A DNA stretch of 64,000 bases, taken from positions 23,715 to 87,714 of the forward strand of contig DASTXR010000163.1 of assembly GCA_035765415.1 (NCBI GenBank). The letters are read 5' to 3'. Source of the DNA: CADEED01 sp035765415 (GTDB lineage Bacteria; Pseudomonadota; Gammaproteobacteria; Steroidobacterales; Steroidobacteraceae). This document shows positions 8,421-17,767 of the stretch, in pieces (positions within the stretch are counted from its first letter, which is position 1; each line of letters starts with the position of its first letter). The position numbers and the translations under genes are program-made. The notes below the pieces were generated by a model. The model made no database searches. It saw nothing but the letters and a program-made list of their open reading frames with translations, and was not told the origin of the DNA.

Positions 8421-11054
8421 ATGAAGAGAATGCTCGTCAATGCAACTCAGCAAGAGGAGTTGCGAGTCGCGCTGGTTGATGGTCAGAAACTATTCGATCT
8501 TTCCATCGAGATACCCTCCAAAGAACAAAAGAAAGCCAACATCTACAAAGGCCGAATCTCGCGTATCGAGCCGTCGCTCGAGGCCTGCTTTGTCGATTAC
8601 GGTGCGGAACGCCACGGCTTTCTGCCTCTGAAGGAAATATCCAAGGACTACTTCCGGCAGAAGTCCGACGGCGGGCGCACCAACATGCGCGACCTGCTGT
8701 CCGAGGGCCAGGAAGTCATCGTCCAGGTCGAAAAGGAAGAGCGCGGCAACAAGGGCGCCGCCCTCACCACGTTCATCTCGCTGGCCGGCCGCTTCCTCGT
8801 GCTCATGCCGAACAACCCGCGCGCCGGTGGCGTGTCGCGCCGCATCGAAGGCGAAGACCGCGACCAGATGCGCCAGGTCATGGATGAGCTCGTCATCCCC
8901 GACGGCATGGGCGCCATCGTGCGCACCGCCGGCGTGGGCCGCGCGGCCGCCGAGCTGCAGTGGGATCTCGACAATCTCAAGAGCCAGTGGGACCAGATCG
9001 ATGCGGCCACCAAGGACCGCCCTGCTCCGTACCTGGTGTATCGCGAAAGCGACGCCGTCACGCGCTCGTTGCGCGATTACCTCGCCGACGACATCGGCGA
9101 AGTGCTCGTGGACGACGACGCCACGTTCGCGACCGCGCAGGAATACATGACACGGTTCATGCCGCCCGAAGCGCAGAAGCGCCTCAAGCGCTACACCGAC
9201 GACATCCCGCTGTTCACACGCTTCCAGATCGAGAGCCAGATCGAATCGGCGTATGCGCACAAGGTGGAGTTGCCCTCGGGCGGCTCGATCGTCATCGACT
9301 ACACGGAGGCGCTGGTCTCCGTGGACATCAACTCCGCCCGCGCCACGCGCGGGTCGGACATCGAGACCACGGCCACCAACACCAACCTCGAAGCGGCGGA
9401 CGAGATCGCGCGCCAGCTTCGCATCCGCGACATCGGCGGCCTCATCGTCATCGACTTCATCGACATGGAGTCGCCGAAGAACCAGCGTGATGTCGAAGAT
9501 CGCCTGCGCGACGCCGTGAAGATGGATCGCGCGCGCATACAGATCGGGCGGCTCTCGCGTTTCGGCCTGCTCGAAATGTCGCGCCAGCGCCTGCGTCCGT
9601 CGCTGGGCGAATCCAGCCACCTGGTCTGCCCGCGCTGCACCGGCATCGGCAGCATCCGCTCGGTGGAATCCATGACGCTCGCCATCCTGCGCCTCATCGG
9701 CGAGGAAGCGCGCAAGGACAAGACCGCGCAGATCATCGCGCAGGTGCCGGTCGAAGTGGCCACCTACCTGATGAACGAGAAGCGCGAGTGGCTGCGCACG
9801 CTCGAGGACAAGAGCTCGGTCGATCTCATGATCGTCCCGAACCCGCACATCCAGACGCCGGAATATTCGATCAAGCGCGTACGCACCGACGAAGTGGAGC
9901 TGCCCGAGAACAAGGTGCTCAGCTACAAGATGCCCGAGCGTCCGCAGGTGGCCGACCCCACCGGCACGCGCGACGTCAAGCCGGTTCTCGAGCCGGCCGC
10001 CGTCATCCCCACCGCACCGGCAACCTCCGCGCCCGTGGTCGTACACGTTCCGGTGCCGGCGAAGGAAGCCACCGCGGCAGCGCCCAAGGCGCCTCCGCCG
10101 GGCCTCGGGTTCTGGGCGCGTCTCGTCTATCTATTCACCGGCAACGCGCCCGGCGCCGCCGCCGCGCCGTCGCAGGCGCGCACCGAACCGCGCCGCGAAG
10201 GCAATCGTGAGGGGCATCGCGACGGCCACCGCGACCGTGACCGTGGCCGCTCGCGGCACGGTGGTGATCGCGACCGTGGACGCGATCGTGATCGCAGCGC
10301 GCATGGACGCGACCGCAATCGCGACAAGGACGCTGGCCGCAATCGTGACAAGGAAGGCGGAGGCCGCGACCGTCACCGCGAACATGGCCGCGATCGCGAT
10401 CGCGACGCCGCAGCCCCACCGCGCGAGGCGCAGCGCGATCAACCGCCTCGCGAGCGCGATGCGCAACGTGACGCCGAACGTCTGGCCCAGCGTGAGCGTC
10501 AGCGCGAACGGCAGCGCGAACAGCAGGCCGCCGCCAATGCCCAGGCGGGAGCTCCCATTGCGCCCGCAATCGATCCTGCGAACGAGCCGCCGCCACCGGT
10601 TCTCGAAGGTGGCAACGGCCCGGCCCAGGATGGCGGACCGCGCGGTGAAGGCCGGGGTCGTCGAGGACGCCGCCGTGGACGTCGTGGCGGAGGTCGCAGC
10701 CGCGAAGGCGGTGGCCAGCCAGGCAACGCCGGTGGTGAAGGCAACGAGGGCGCGGATTACGCGGGTGCCCGCGAAGCTTCCGCCGAGGAACGCGAGTTCC
10801 ATGCGCAGATGACCAACGGCAATCGTGGCGAAGGTCGCGAGCAGCCCGAGCCCGTCGCAGTGGAGCGTTCCGAGCCGCAGCGCGAGCCTCAGCGCGAACC
10901 TCAGCGTGAGCCGCAACGCGAACCGCAACGCGAGTCGCGCAACGAAGGATCGCAGGCGCCGCTCGACCTGCCGCCGCCGCCGCCGACCAAGCCCTTCGTG
11001 GTGTGGTCATCGTCGCCGAGTGACGCAAGCCCAGGAACGCGCCGCGACGAATAA
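8421..11054 (+). CDS. rne: Ribonuclease E
   Basis: The main endoribonuclease for mRNA decay and rRNA/tRNA processing, 877 residues. It begins MKRMLVNATQQEELRVALVDGQ, almost identical to other gammaproteobacterial RNase E. The S1 domain (about 35-125), 5'-sensor, DNase I-like catalytic domain (about 280-400, with VDINSARATRG and IDFIDM) and Zn-link C403PRC406 are all present. The C-terminal half from about 520 is disordered: an Arg/Asp/His-rich block at about 575-720, an EPQR repeat near 815-835, and a terminal Pro-rich tail with KPFVVWSS. This tail would hold RNA- and degradosome-binding sites. It is followed by an intrinsic terminator. Confidence 0.97.
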   Translation: MKRMLVNATQQEELRVALVDGQKLFDLSIEIPSKEQKKANIYKGRISRIEPSLEACFVDYGAERHGFLPLKEISKDYFRQKSDGGRTNMRDLLSEGQEVIVQVEKEERGNKGAALTTFISLAGRFLVLMPNNPRAGGVSRRIEGEDRDQMRQVMDELVIPDGMGAIVRTAGVGRAAAELQWDLDNLKSQWDQIDAATKDRPAPYLVYRESDAVTRSLRDYLADDIGEVLVDDDATFATAQEYMTRFMPPEAQKRLKRYTDDIPLFTRFQIESQIESAYAHKVELPSGGSIVIDYTEALVSVDINSARATRGSDIETTATNTNLEAADEIARQLRIRDIGGLIVIDFIDMESPKNQRDVEDRLRDAVKMDRARIQIGRLSRFGLLEMSRQRLRPSLGESSHLVCPRCTGIGSIRSVESMTLAILRLIGEEARKDKTAQIIAQVPVEVATYLMNEKREWLRTLEDKSSVDLMIVPNPHIQTPEYSIKRVRTDEVELPENKVLSYKMPERPQVADPTGTRDVKPVLEPAAVIPTAPATSAPVVVHVPVPAKEATAAAPKAPPPGLGFWARLVYLFTGNAPGAAAAPSQARTEPRREGNREGHRDGHRDRDRGRSRHGGDRDRGRDRDRSAHGRDRNRDKDAGRNRDKEGGGRDRHREHGRDRDRDAAAPPREAQRDQPPRERDAQRDAERLAQRERQRERQREQQAAANAQAGAPIAPAIDPANEPPPPVLEGGNGPAQDGGPRGEGRGRRGRRRGRRGGGRSREGGGQPGNAGGEGNEGADYAGAREASAEEREFHAQMTNGNRGEGREQPEPVAVERSEPQREPQREPQREPQREPQRESRNEGSQAPLDLPPPPPTKPFVVWSSSPSDASPGTRRDE

Positions 11055-11077
11055 GGGTTCCGTACCATCGACGCAAG

Positions 11078-11108
11078 AGCCCGCACGCGCACACGTGCGG
11101 GCTTTTTG
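11078..11108 (+). terminator. Intrinsic terminator after rne
   Basis: A perfect 10-bp stem (AGCCCGCACG at 11078-11087 with CGTGCGGGCT at 11094-11103), a 6-nt loop and a TTTTT run. It lies 24 nt after the rne stop. The convergent phosphatase gene ends at 11111, immediately beyond, so the hairpin could also limit read-through from that side although its opposite strand lacks a long T-run. Confidence 0.9.
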
Positions 11109-11110
11109 CT

Positions 11111-11584
11111 TTATGGGCTTTCGTTCGCGAGGCGCTCGAGCAATCCACGGGACGCCGATTCACACAGATCGAGCACGCGCTCGAAATCTTCAGTGCCGCC
11201 GTAATAGGGATCGGGGACTTCGAGCGTCTCGGCCTGCGGCGCGAACGCCAGGAACAGCGCGAGCCGCGCCGATGCGTCCTCGGGCCGCCGTGCTTCGAGC
11301 TCCGACAGGTTGGCGTGATCCATGGCGAGCAGGTAGTCGAAGCGCCTGAAGTCTTCGGGCTGAACCTGCCGCGCGCGCAGCCCCGCAAGGTCGTAGCCGC
11401 GGCGCCGTGCGGCCGCCAGGGTGCGACGGTCGGGTGGCTCGCCCACGTGGTAGTCGGCGGTGCCGGCGGAATCGATGTCGATTTCAAGGCCGGGAAACTC
11501 GTGCGCGGCGATGGCCCGCAACACGCCTTCCGCGGTCGGCGAGCGACAGATATTGCCCAGGCACACGAACAGCACTCGCCGCAT
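11111..11584 (-). CDS. Low-molecular-weight protein-tyrosine phosphatase
   Basis: A 157-residue cytosolic phosphatase of the LMW-PTP family. The P-loop C8LGNICR14S and the general acid Asp125 (DPYYGG) are both present, so it should be active. In related bacteria this family dephosphorylates tyrosine kinases of exopolysaccharide export or acts more broadly; no kinase or polysaccharide cluster is adjacent here, so the target is unknown. Its ATG overlaps the stop of the upstream DUF2339 gene by one base (TGATG), implying translational coupling. Confidence 0.93.
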   Translation of the reverse strand: MRRVLFVCLGNICRSPTAEGVLRAIAAHEFPGLEIDIDSAGTADYHVGEPPDRRTLAAARRRGYDLAGLRARQVQPEDFRRFDYLLAMDHANLSELEARRPEDASARLALFLAFAPQAETLEVPDPYYGGTEDFERVLDLCESASRGLLERLANESP

Positions 11585-14500
11585 CAGGGCGTGCGCGCCA
11601 GGGTTGCCCAGTCGTCGAACAGCCGGGTACGCGAGACAGGGTCACGACCGAAGATGCGCCGCACCTCCTCGCCGCCCCACTCGGCATCGTTGGTGTCGCT
11701 CGAGAACTCGCATGCGGCAGCGCTCGAGGCCGTACGGAGGATTGGCACGCCTTCCGGCATGCCCGAGAGGCTCTGTTGCACCTTGTTAGGCAGCCACGCT
11801 CCGACGATGTTCGTGCCGGTCGTAACGCTTACCGTCCAGTTCACCGGAGAAGCCGTGCCGAAGACCAGCAGCACATTGGTGTCGGGGATGTCGACGAGGA
11901 CCCGACGCACGCTGTTCGCGGACAAATCGCCGCCTGCCAGCAGCACGTGGACGTCGTAGCTCGCGGGCAGCTTGCCCGCCCACACGTCGCAACCCGCCGC
12001 CGCGGAGAAATCTTCAACGGCTGTCGCTGCAACTCCGTCCACCGCGGCGGCTGCGCTTGCAGCAGCTTCGGCCGCGACATCTTCGGGCTCGAGCGCCGGC
12101 GCCGGCTCCGGGTCGAGATACGTCACCGGGTCGCCGAAGTCGAAGTCCCTTCCATCCGGCGACCGGCATTGCGAAACCGTGATGAGCACGAGTGCGGCCA
12201 CCGTGACGGTCCAGGCGAATTTGCCGGACATGTCGTCGTCCTTCTCCTTTTCGACGGTTGGCACACGCGGCCGGGAGCTCTGCATCGCCGGCGCCGGCGG
12301 CGGCGCCGGCTTCGGCGCGGGCTCCTTGCGCGCGGGGGGCATGGGCGCCAGCCATCCCACGAGCATGAACACGCCGCCCGCGGCGATCACGGCCAGGATG
12401 TTCGCGAGCTGTCCGAGCGAACCGAAGTCGAGCAGCACTAGTTTGATGGCCGCGCTGACCAGGAACGCCGCGCCCGCCGACCACTGCACGCGCGAACCGA
12501 CGCGCCGGCCCCAGATGGTGAGCGCCGCGCCGATGGAAGCCCACAGCAGCGATACCAGCGTCGGCCAGTCCATGCTCACCACGTCCAGCGCATTCAGATC
12601 GCCCGGCGGGCCGAACCAGCGCAGCAGGTTTGCCTGCAGCACCAGCGCCACGCCGATGACCGCCGCCGGAATGATCCAGTGCCCGACACGCACGCGCTCT
12701 TCGTTCCAGTTGGCAATGAGCACGAGAGCACCGACGCACATGATCTCGAGCACCACGGCCGAGGTGACGCGTTCGATGTCGAAAATCGCCGCGGCCGCCA
12801 GCACGAACGCGAAGCCCATCGCGAAGATGTCGGTCGCTTCGCCGAACCAGGGCGCCGAGCGCTCCTGCGCGCGATAGCCGGCTAACAACACGGCGATGGC
12901 TGCCGCCGCCGCCACGGAGAGCGGAAACTGCCAGTGCGTATCCGTCGCCAGCTGCGCGACGCGAACGGCCCAGATTGCCACGACGATCGGCACACCGATG
13001 GCGGCGAGCGGCCTGCCGCCGCGGCCGCGCTCGTGATCGCTGGTCGGGCGCAGCGCGATCGCCAGCAGCGCACCGCCGGCCATGAACAAGCTCACCCAGG
13101 ACAGCTCTGCCGGAGTCCGCAGTTGCGCGAGCAAGGCGGACAAGCCGATCGCGAATATCAATGGCACGATCAGCCGGCCGGAGCCCGGTTGCCGCGGCGC
13201 GACGAAGTACATCGCGAACCCGGCCAGCGCGAGCACCCAGTGCACGATCAGCCAGGCGGAGACGAGATCGAGCCGCACCACTTCCGCACCCACGCCGAAC
13301 GCCGCCCAGCCAATCGCGACGGTCATGACGAGGCTGTCGAGGGTGTGGCGCAGTCGTGACAGCGTCAGCGCCGCCACGAACATCAGGCCCGCGCCGATGA
13401 CCCGTTCGATGAAGCGCTCGTTGAAGAACAAGGTGCTGCCGGCGGCCGGTGCGAGCGCGCCGATCATGTGAACGGCGGCCAGCACCAGCACCAGGCCGGC
13501 GAGGAAGCCATGTAATCGCTCGGACTGCGATCGCCGCGCCGAGAGCGCCAGTGCCGTGACCGCGAGGCCCAGCCCCACCAGTTCCCACGGCAAATTGCGG
13601 AAGCGCGCCGCGAGCCCGAACCCCAGCATCAGCAAGCCGATGATGGCGTGTGTGGCCATGCCTTCGCGCTTCTGCGCGTACAGCCAGGCCGCCGCGGCGA
13701 TCCAGATGGCTCCGAACCACCACAGCTGCACGGCGAGACTGGCGCGCGACGGGGCGATGGCCAGCGCCGTCAGCGCCGCGACCAGCGGCAGCGCCAGTAG
13801 ATAGAGCGTGTCGAGCGATTCGACCACCGTGCCGCGCGTCCAGCGCCGCTCGGCGAGCGGCATGGCCACGTGCACCGCCACCAGCATCGACAGCAGCGGG
13901 TACAAAACGCGGGCGTTTTCCGGCACGAAGTAGTCCGCCGTCCACGCGAAGAAGGCGCTGCCCGCCAGCGTGAACAGGAAGCTCAGGTGAATCAGCGGCC
14001 GCCAGCCACGGTACGAAACCATCGCGAGCGTCAGCACGCTGATCGCCACGTAGTAGCCGTACACCACGCGCGGACCCGGATCGTCCACCGCGAATGCGGG
14101 CGCGATGAAGGCGCCCACCATCGACAACACCGCGAGTGAAACCGCGCTGCGCGACACCGCGAACAACCCCGCGCCGACGGCGGTCAGCACCAGCAGTCCG
14201 AGGCCTTGCAGCGTCGGCAGATATCCGAACAACGCGAATGCGCTGTACGCCGTGAGATAGGCGACTCCGAACGCGGCGCCACCGAGAGCGAGCGAGATGA
14301 CACGGCGTTGCGGATTGTTTGCCGTGAGGAAGGAGCCGAAACCGAGCGCCGCGGCCGCGGCGATCCCCAGCCCGAGCTTCAGGGTTTCCGGAACGTCGAA
14401 GTTGATCGCCGCATAACGCAACAACGCGCCGACGCCGACGATCATCAGTCCGCCACCGATTTTTGCGGGCCAGTTGCCGCTCGCGATCCACGTCAGCAGG

Positions 14501-14598
14501 CCTTTGGGTCGCCGTTCGAAGGCGGACCCGCCGCCTTCCAGCGCGACGACGGCCATGAATACCACTGCAATCACTGCCAGGAAAATCAACGCCACCAT
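11584..14598 (-). CDS. DUF2339 multi-pass membrane protein with extra C-terminal soluble domain
   Basis: A 1004-residue protein starting after a good Shine-Dalgarno sequence (GGGAGGG). Residues 1-20 form a membrane anchor, and about 45-760 contain some two dozen hydrophobic helices typical of DUF2339, a family of unknown function in the inner membrane. A Pro/Ala/Lys-rich linker (about 755-785) is followed at Met790 by another hydrophobic segment (KFAWTVTVAALVLITVSQC) and about 195 residues of Ala-rich and beta-prone sequence, probably periplasmic. I do not recognise this last domain. It may be a fused second protein, or a separate product initiated at Met790. Translation appears coupled to the downstream phosphatase. 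Confidence 0.8.
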   Translation of the reverse strand: MVALIFLAVIAVVFMAVVALEGGGSAFERRPKGLLTWIASGNWPAKIGGGLMIVGVGALLRYAAINFDVPETLKLGLGIAAAAALGFGSFLTANNPQRRVISLALGGAAFGVAYLTAYSAFALFGYLPTLQGLGLLVLTAVGAGLFAVSRSAVSLAVLSMVGAFIAPAFAVDDPGPRVVYGYYVAISVLTLAMVSYRGWRPLIHLSFLFTLAGSAFFAWTADYFVPENARVLYPLLSMLVAVHVAMPLAERRWTRGTVVESLDTLYLLALPLVAALTALAIAPSRASLAVQLWWFGAIWIAAAAWLYAQKREGMATHAIIGLLMLGFGLAARFRNLPWELVGLGLAVTALALSARRSQSERLHGFLAGLVLVLAAVHMIGALAPAAGSTLFFNERFIERVIGAGLMFVAALTLSRLRHTLDSLVMTVAIGWAAFGVGAEVVRLDLVSAWLIVHWVLALAGFAMYFVAPRQPGSGRLIVPLIFAIGLSALLAQLRTPAELSWVSLFMAGGALLAIALRPTSDHERGRGGRPLAAIGVPIVVAIWAVRVAQLATDTHWQFPLSVAAAAAIAVLLAGYRAQERSAPWFGEATDIFAMGFAFVLAAAAIFDIERVTSAVVLEIMCVGALVLIANWNEERVRVGHWIIPAAVIGVALVLQANLLRWFGPPGDLNALDVVSMDWPTLVSLLWASIGAALTIWGRRVGSRVQWSAGAAFLVSAAIKLVLLDFGSLGQLANILAVIAAGGVFMLVGWLAPMPPARKEPAPKPAPPPAPAMQSSRPRVPTVEKEKDDDMSGKFAWTVTVAALVLITVSQCRSPDGRDFDFGDPVTYLDPEPAPALEPEDVAAEAAASAAAAVDGVAATAVEDFSAAAGCDVWAGKLPASYDVHVLLAGGDLSANSVRRVLVDIPDTNVLLVFGTASPVNWTVSVTTGTNIVGAWLPNKVQQSLSGMPEGVPILRTASSAAACEFSSDTNDAEWGGEEVRRIFGRDPVSRTRLFDDWATLARTP

Positions 14599-14801
14599 GC
14601 ATGTCCCTCCCGTCGGTAGCGAGACGCATGGTGCCCGTTTGCCGCGGCTCTAGGGGGAAATCCTGAAAGTCCTGGAATCCACCTCCCGGAAGTATCAAAC
14701 GCCGTGACCCTGAGCACATTTCGCGCCAGACATGGTCACTGACGCCGTATTGAGACGCCTTTTGACTCCCCGCGCATTCCGCGCGCCGGTATAAGTCTCA
14801 T
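14599..14801. promoter_or_regulatory. Divergent intergenic region between DUF2339 and the metallopeptidase lipoprotein
   Basis: About 200 bp without a gene, separating two divergent transcription units. A TATAAG -10-like sequence lies about 10 nt ahead of the ATG at 14802. The TTGACT upstream of it is about 22 nt away, too far for a standard sigma-70 promoter, so no firm promoter call is made. Confidence 0.35.
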
Positions 14802-17048
14802 ATGCGCCATTACACGCCAGGCCTAACTCTCGCCGGCATCGCCGCCCTGTTGCTAGCCGCCTGCGGGAGCAGTGGTGGAAGCAGCAGCAGCAGCAGCGGC
14901 GGCGGCAACGCTGCCCCGACCGCCAACGCGGGCGCAAACCAATCCGTTGCCGCGGGAGCGACGGTCACGCTCAATGGCAGCGCCAGCAGCGACTCCGATG
15001 GCTCGATCGCCATTTATTCGTGGACGCAAACCGCGGGTGGCGGCATCACGCTCAACAATCCCGGCACGGTCCAGCCCACGTTCACGGCGCCCGCGGTCAC
15101 CGCGACGACCACGCTGGGTTTCACCTTGATCGTCACCGACAACCTCGGGACGGCCAGTGCGCCTTCCACGGTGAGCGTCACCGTGAACCCGGCGGCGAAT
15201 GTTCCGCCGACCGCCAACGCCGGCGCGAACCAGACCGTGACCGCGGGAGCGACGGTCACGCTCAACGGCACCGCGAGCAGCGACCCCGATGGCAGCATCG
15301 CCAGCTACGCATGGACGCAGACTGCGGGTACCGCCGTCACGCTCAGCAGCGCGACGGCAGCTCAGCCCACGTTCCCGGCGCCGACCGTTGCGACGGCCAC
15401 GACGTTCACGTTCTCGCTGATCGTCACCGACAATCGGGGTGGCGCCAGCGCCGCGTCCACCGTGAACGTCACGGTCAACCCGCAAGTCGCCGGCAACACC
15501 AATGTGTCGGGCAACGTGACGTTCGCGCGCGTACCGTTCGCGACGCCACAACAAGATGCGAATCGCGGCCTTTACTACCCGGGCCCGATCCAGCAACCGG
15601 CACGCGGCGTCATCGTTCGCGCGGTCGATCCGAACAACCCGACGACCGTGTTGGCCACCGGCAGCACCGACAGCTCCGGCAACTACACGCTGAGCGTGCC
15701 GAACAACACCAGCATCACGCTCCAGCTCGTCGCGCGCATGGTCCGCAGCCCCGCCGCGGGCTCGCCGAGCTGGGACGTGCGCGTGCAGAACGGCCTCGTC
15801 GCCGGCACTGCGCCGTACATGTACACCGAGCCCGGCAGTTTCAATTCGAGCGCCGGCACCGCGCACAATGTCGCGATCCCCACCGGCATCGACGCTGCCG
15901 GAGTAGCCGCGGGCGCGCGGCACTCGGGGCCCTTCGCGATCCTCGACACCATCTACCAGGGCATCCAGACCATTCTCGGCGTCGCGCCGACCACCGCGTT
16001 CCCCGAGCTCATCGTCGACTGGGGCGCGCAGACCGGCACGTTTTATTCTTTCGGCCCGTCCCAGTACATCGCGCTGGTGGCCGACCTGGCGCGCGACACC
16101 GACGAATTCGATCAGCACGTCATCGCGCATGAATTCGGCCATTACGTCGAGAACAACTTCGCACGCTCCGACAACATCGGCGGCCTGCACGGCCTGGGCG
16201 ACAAGCTGGATCCGCGCGTCGCCTTCGGCGAAGGTTTTGGTTACGCGTTTGCGGCCATGGTGCTGAACGATCCAAACGCGCGCGACAGCAGCAAGAACAA
16301 TTCCGATTTCTTCTCGACCAACTTCCCCATCGAGGACAACCCGCAGACCAGCACGGTGGGTGCGCCCAACGACAACTACGGCTGCTGGTGCAGTGAGTCG
16401 TCGGTGTGGTCGGTCCTCTGGGACCTCTACGACATCCCCGCCGATGCGAATGACACGCTGGCACTGGGCTTCGCGCCTCTCTGGCAAGTACTGACCGGCG
16501 CGCAACGCACCACGCCGGCGTTGACCACCATCTTCTCTTTCATCTCGGCGCTGAAGGTTGCCCGCCCGGGCGATGCGACCGCCATCAATACGCTGGTGGC
16601 GGCACAGAACATCGACGCCACCAGCATCGACGCCTTCGGCAACGGCGAAACACATGCGCCCACCAATGTCCCCGCGGCAGCCGCGCTGCCGTTGTTCACG
16701 CCGATTTCGGTGGGCGGCTCGGTGACCCTGCGCAATGTCAACGACGCCGGCATCTCCAACAAGCTCGGCAACCATCGGTTTCTGAGGTTCACGCCGACCT
16801 CGAGCGGCATCGTCACGATCTCGCTGACTTCCTCGAATCCCAATTCAGCAGACCCGGACTTCTGGCTGTATGAGGGCGGCGAGCTCGTTCGCATCGAAGA
16901 TGAGGGGCCACCGCAGCCGGAAACAGGAACCCCCACTGTGACCGCGGGCACCACCTATGTGCTCGATGTGTACGATTGCACCAATGGCTGCGACGATGCG
17001 CCGCTGACAGGCGGCGGCGACTTCGACCTCACGGTCACCATCAACTGA
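14802..17048 (+). CDS. Outer-membrane lipoprotein with tandem PKD-like domains and an HEFGH metallopeptidase-type core
   Basis: A 748-residue lipoprotein: signal peptide with lipobox LLLAAC (Cys21), Gly at +2, then a Ser/Gly linker. Two PKD-like repeats follow at about 38-128 and 130-225, each starting PTANAGANQ and containing SWTQTAG or AWTQTAG. A beta-rich segment (about 230-300) leads into a zincin-like domain with His443-Glu-Phe-Gly-His447 and a likely third metal ligand Glu477 in FGEGFGYAF. The C-terminus (about 640-748) resembles a PPC pre-peptidase domain. It is probably a surface or periplasm-facing zinc protease; the substrate is unknown and the exact peptidase family was not identified. 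A second lipoprotein gene starts 10 nt downstream. Confidence 0.72.
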   Translation: MRHYTPGLTLAGIAALLLAACGSSGGSSSSSSGGGNAAPTANAGANQSVAAGATVTLNGSASSDSDGSIAIYSWTQTAGGGITLNNPGTVQPTFTAPAVTATTTLGFTLIVTDNLGTASAPSTVSVTVNPAANVPPTANAGANQTVTAGATVTLNGTASSDPDGSIASYAWTQTAGTAVTLSSATAAQPTFPAPTVATATTFTFSLIVTDNRGGASAASTVNVTVNPQVAGNTNVSGNVTFARVPFATPQQDANRGLYYPGPIQQPARGVIVRAVDPNNPTTVLATGSTDSSGNYTLSVPNNTSITLQLVARMVRSPAAGSPSWDVRVQNGLVAGTAPYMYTEPGSFNSSAGTAHNVAIPTGIDAAGVAAGARHSGPFAILDTIYQGIQTILGVAPTTAFPELIVDWGAQTGTFYSFGPSQYIALVADLARDTDEFDQHVIAHEFGHYVENNFARSDNIGGLHGLGDKLDPRVAFGEGFGYAFAAMVLNDPNARDSSKNNSDFFSTNFPIEDNPQTSTVGAPNDNYGCWCSESSVWSVLWDLYDIPADANDTLALGFAPLWQVLTGAQRTTPALTTIFSFISALKVARPGDATAINTLVAAQNIDATSIDAFGNGETHAPTNVPAAAALPLFTPISVGGSVTLRNVNDAGISNKLGNHRFLRFTPTSSGIVTISLTSSNPNSADPDFWLYEGGELVRIEDEGPPQPETGTPTVTAGTTYVLDVYDCTNGCDDAPLTGGGDFDLTVTIN

Positions 17049-17058
17049 GGCGTGACGA

Positions 17059-17733
17059 ATGCGTACTAACAAGCTCGACGGAATGACCCGCGCGGCCACC
17101 GGGGCCGCCTTGTTAGCTCTGTTGCTCGCCGGCTGCGACAAGCCGGCGCCGGAAAACACGCCGGTTCCGCCGTCGGAGCTGCCGGGCCAGCCGGCCCCCG
17201 CCACGCCCGAAACACCGCCCGCCGATGTGCCCGCGCCGGATGCGGCGCCCGCGCCGCCGCCCGCGGACGATGCTCCGCCGCCGACCGAACCTTCCGTGGT
17301 TCCGAAGCCGGCGTCGTCGGAAGAACCGGCCGTGGATTCCATGCTTGCCGCGATACCCAGCGCCAAGATGAGCGTCGCCGTGGACCTGCGTTACAGCTTC
17401 GATGGGCCGGTGCTGCCGGACCAGCCCGTGAACGTGCACCTGGCCGCCGTACCCCGGGCGGGGGGCGCCAAGCTGACCGTGAGCGTGCAGGAAGCGCCGG
17501 GGATCCGCGTCGCGGCGAGTCCGCTGAACGTGCAAAAAACCAGTGCATCGGGTGTGTATCGCCAGCAATTTTCGCTGACCAAGCTCGCGGCCGAGACCCG
17601 GCAGCTGAGCGTGCTGGTCATCATGGAGATGGGCACCAGCTCGGGATTCGGCTACTTCACCATTCCATTGGATACCCTGGCGTCCGACGCCGGAACAAAT
17701 CCTCAGAAACAGGAATCGGTAAAACAGCGCTGA
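17059..17733 (+). CDS. Proline-rich lipoprotein of unknown function
   Basis: A 224-residue predicted lipoprotein with lipobox LLLAGC (Cys26) and Asp27 at +2, which in enteric bacteria favours inner-membrane retention. Residues 28-85 are Pro/Ala/Glu-rich and disordered, probably spanning the periplasm. Residues 95-205 form a beta-rich domain with no recognised family, and the C-terminus is polar. It is 10 nt after the metallopeptidase gene and 34 nt before the TPR-GGDEF gene, so the three may act together. Function unknown. Confidence 0.7.
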   Translation: MRTNKLDGMTRAATGAALLALLLAGCDKPAPENTPVPPSELPGQPAPATPETPPADVPAPDAAPAPPPADDAPPPTEPSVVPKPASSEEPAVDSMLAAIPSAKMSVAVDLRYSFDGPVLPDQPVNVHLAAVPRAGGAKLTVSVQEAPGIRVAASPLNVQKTSASGVYRQQFSLTKLAAETRQLSVLVIMEMGTSSGFGYFTIPLDTLASDAGTNPQKQESVKQR

Positions 17734-17748
17734 CCGCACTGCAGCGAG

Positions 17749-17767
17749 GGCGCGTAGACTACGCGCC
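17749..17767. promoter_or_regulatory. Perfect 9-bp-arm palindrome abutting the GTG start of the TPR-GGDEF gene
   Basis: GGCGCGTAG (17749-17757), one A, then CTACGCGCC (17759-17767), directly followed by the GTG at 17768. In RNA this hairpin would occupy the ribosome-binding region of the diguanylate cyclase; as DNA it looks like an operator. No other Shine-Dalgarno sequence is evident. Either role is inference. Confidence 0.55.

Noticed and set aside
12014..14719. 900-residue alternative frame across the DUF2339 gene
   Set aside because: Composition is Arg/Gly-rich without helices; the membrane-protein frame is clearly coding.
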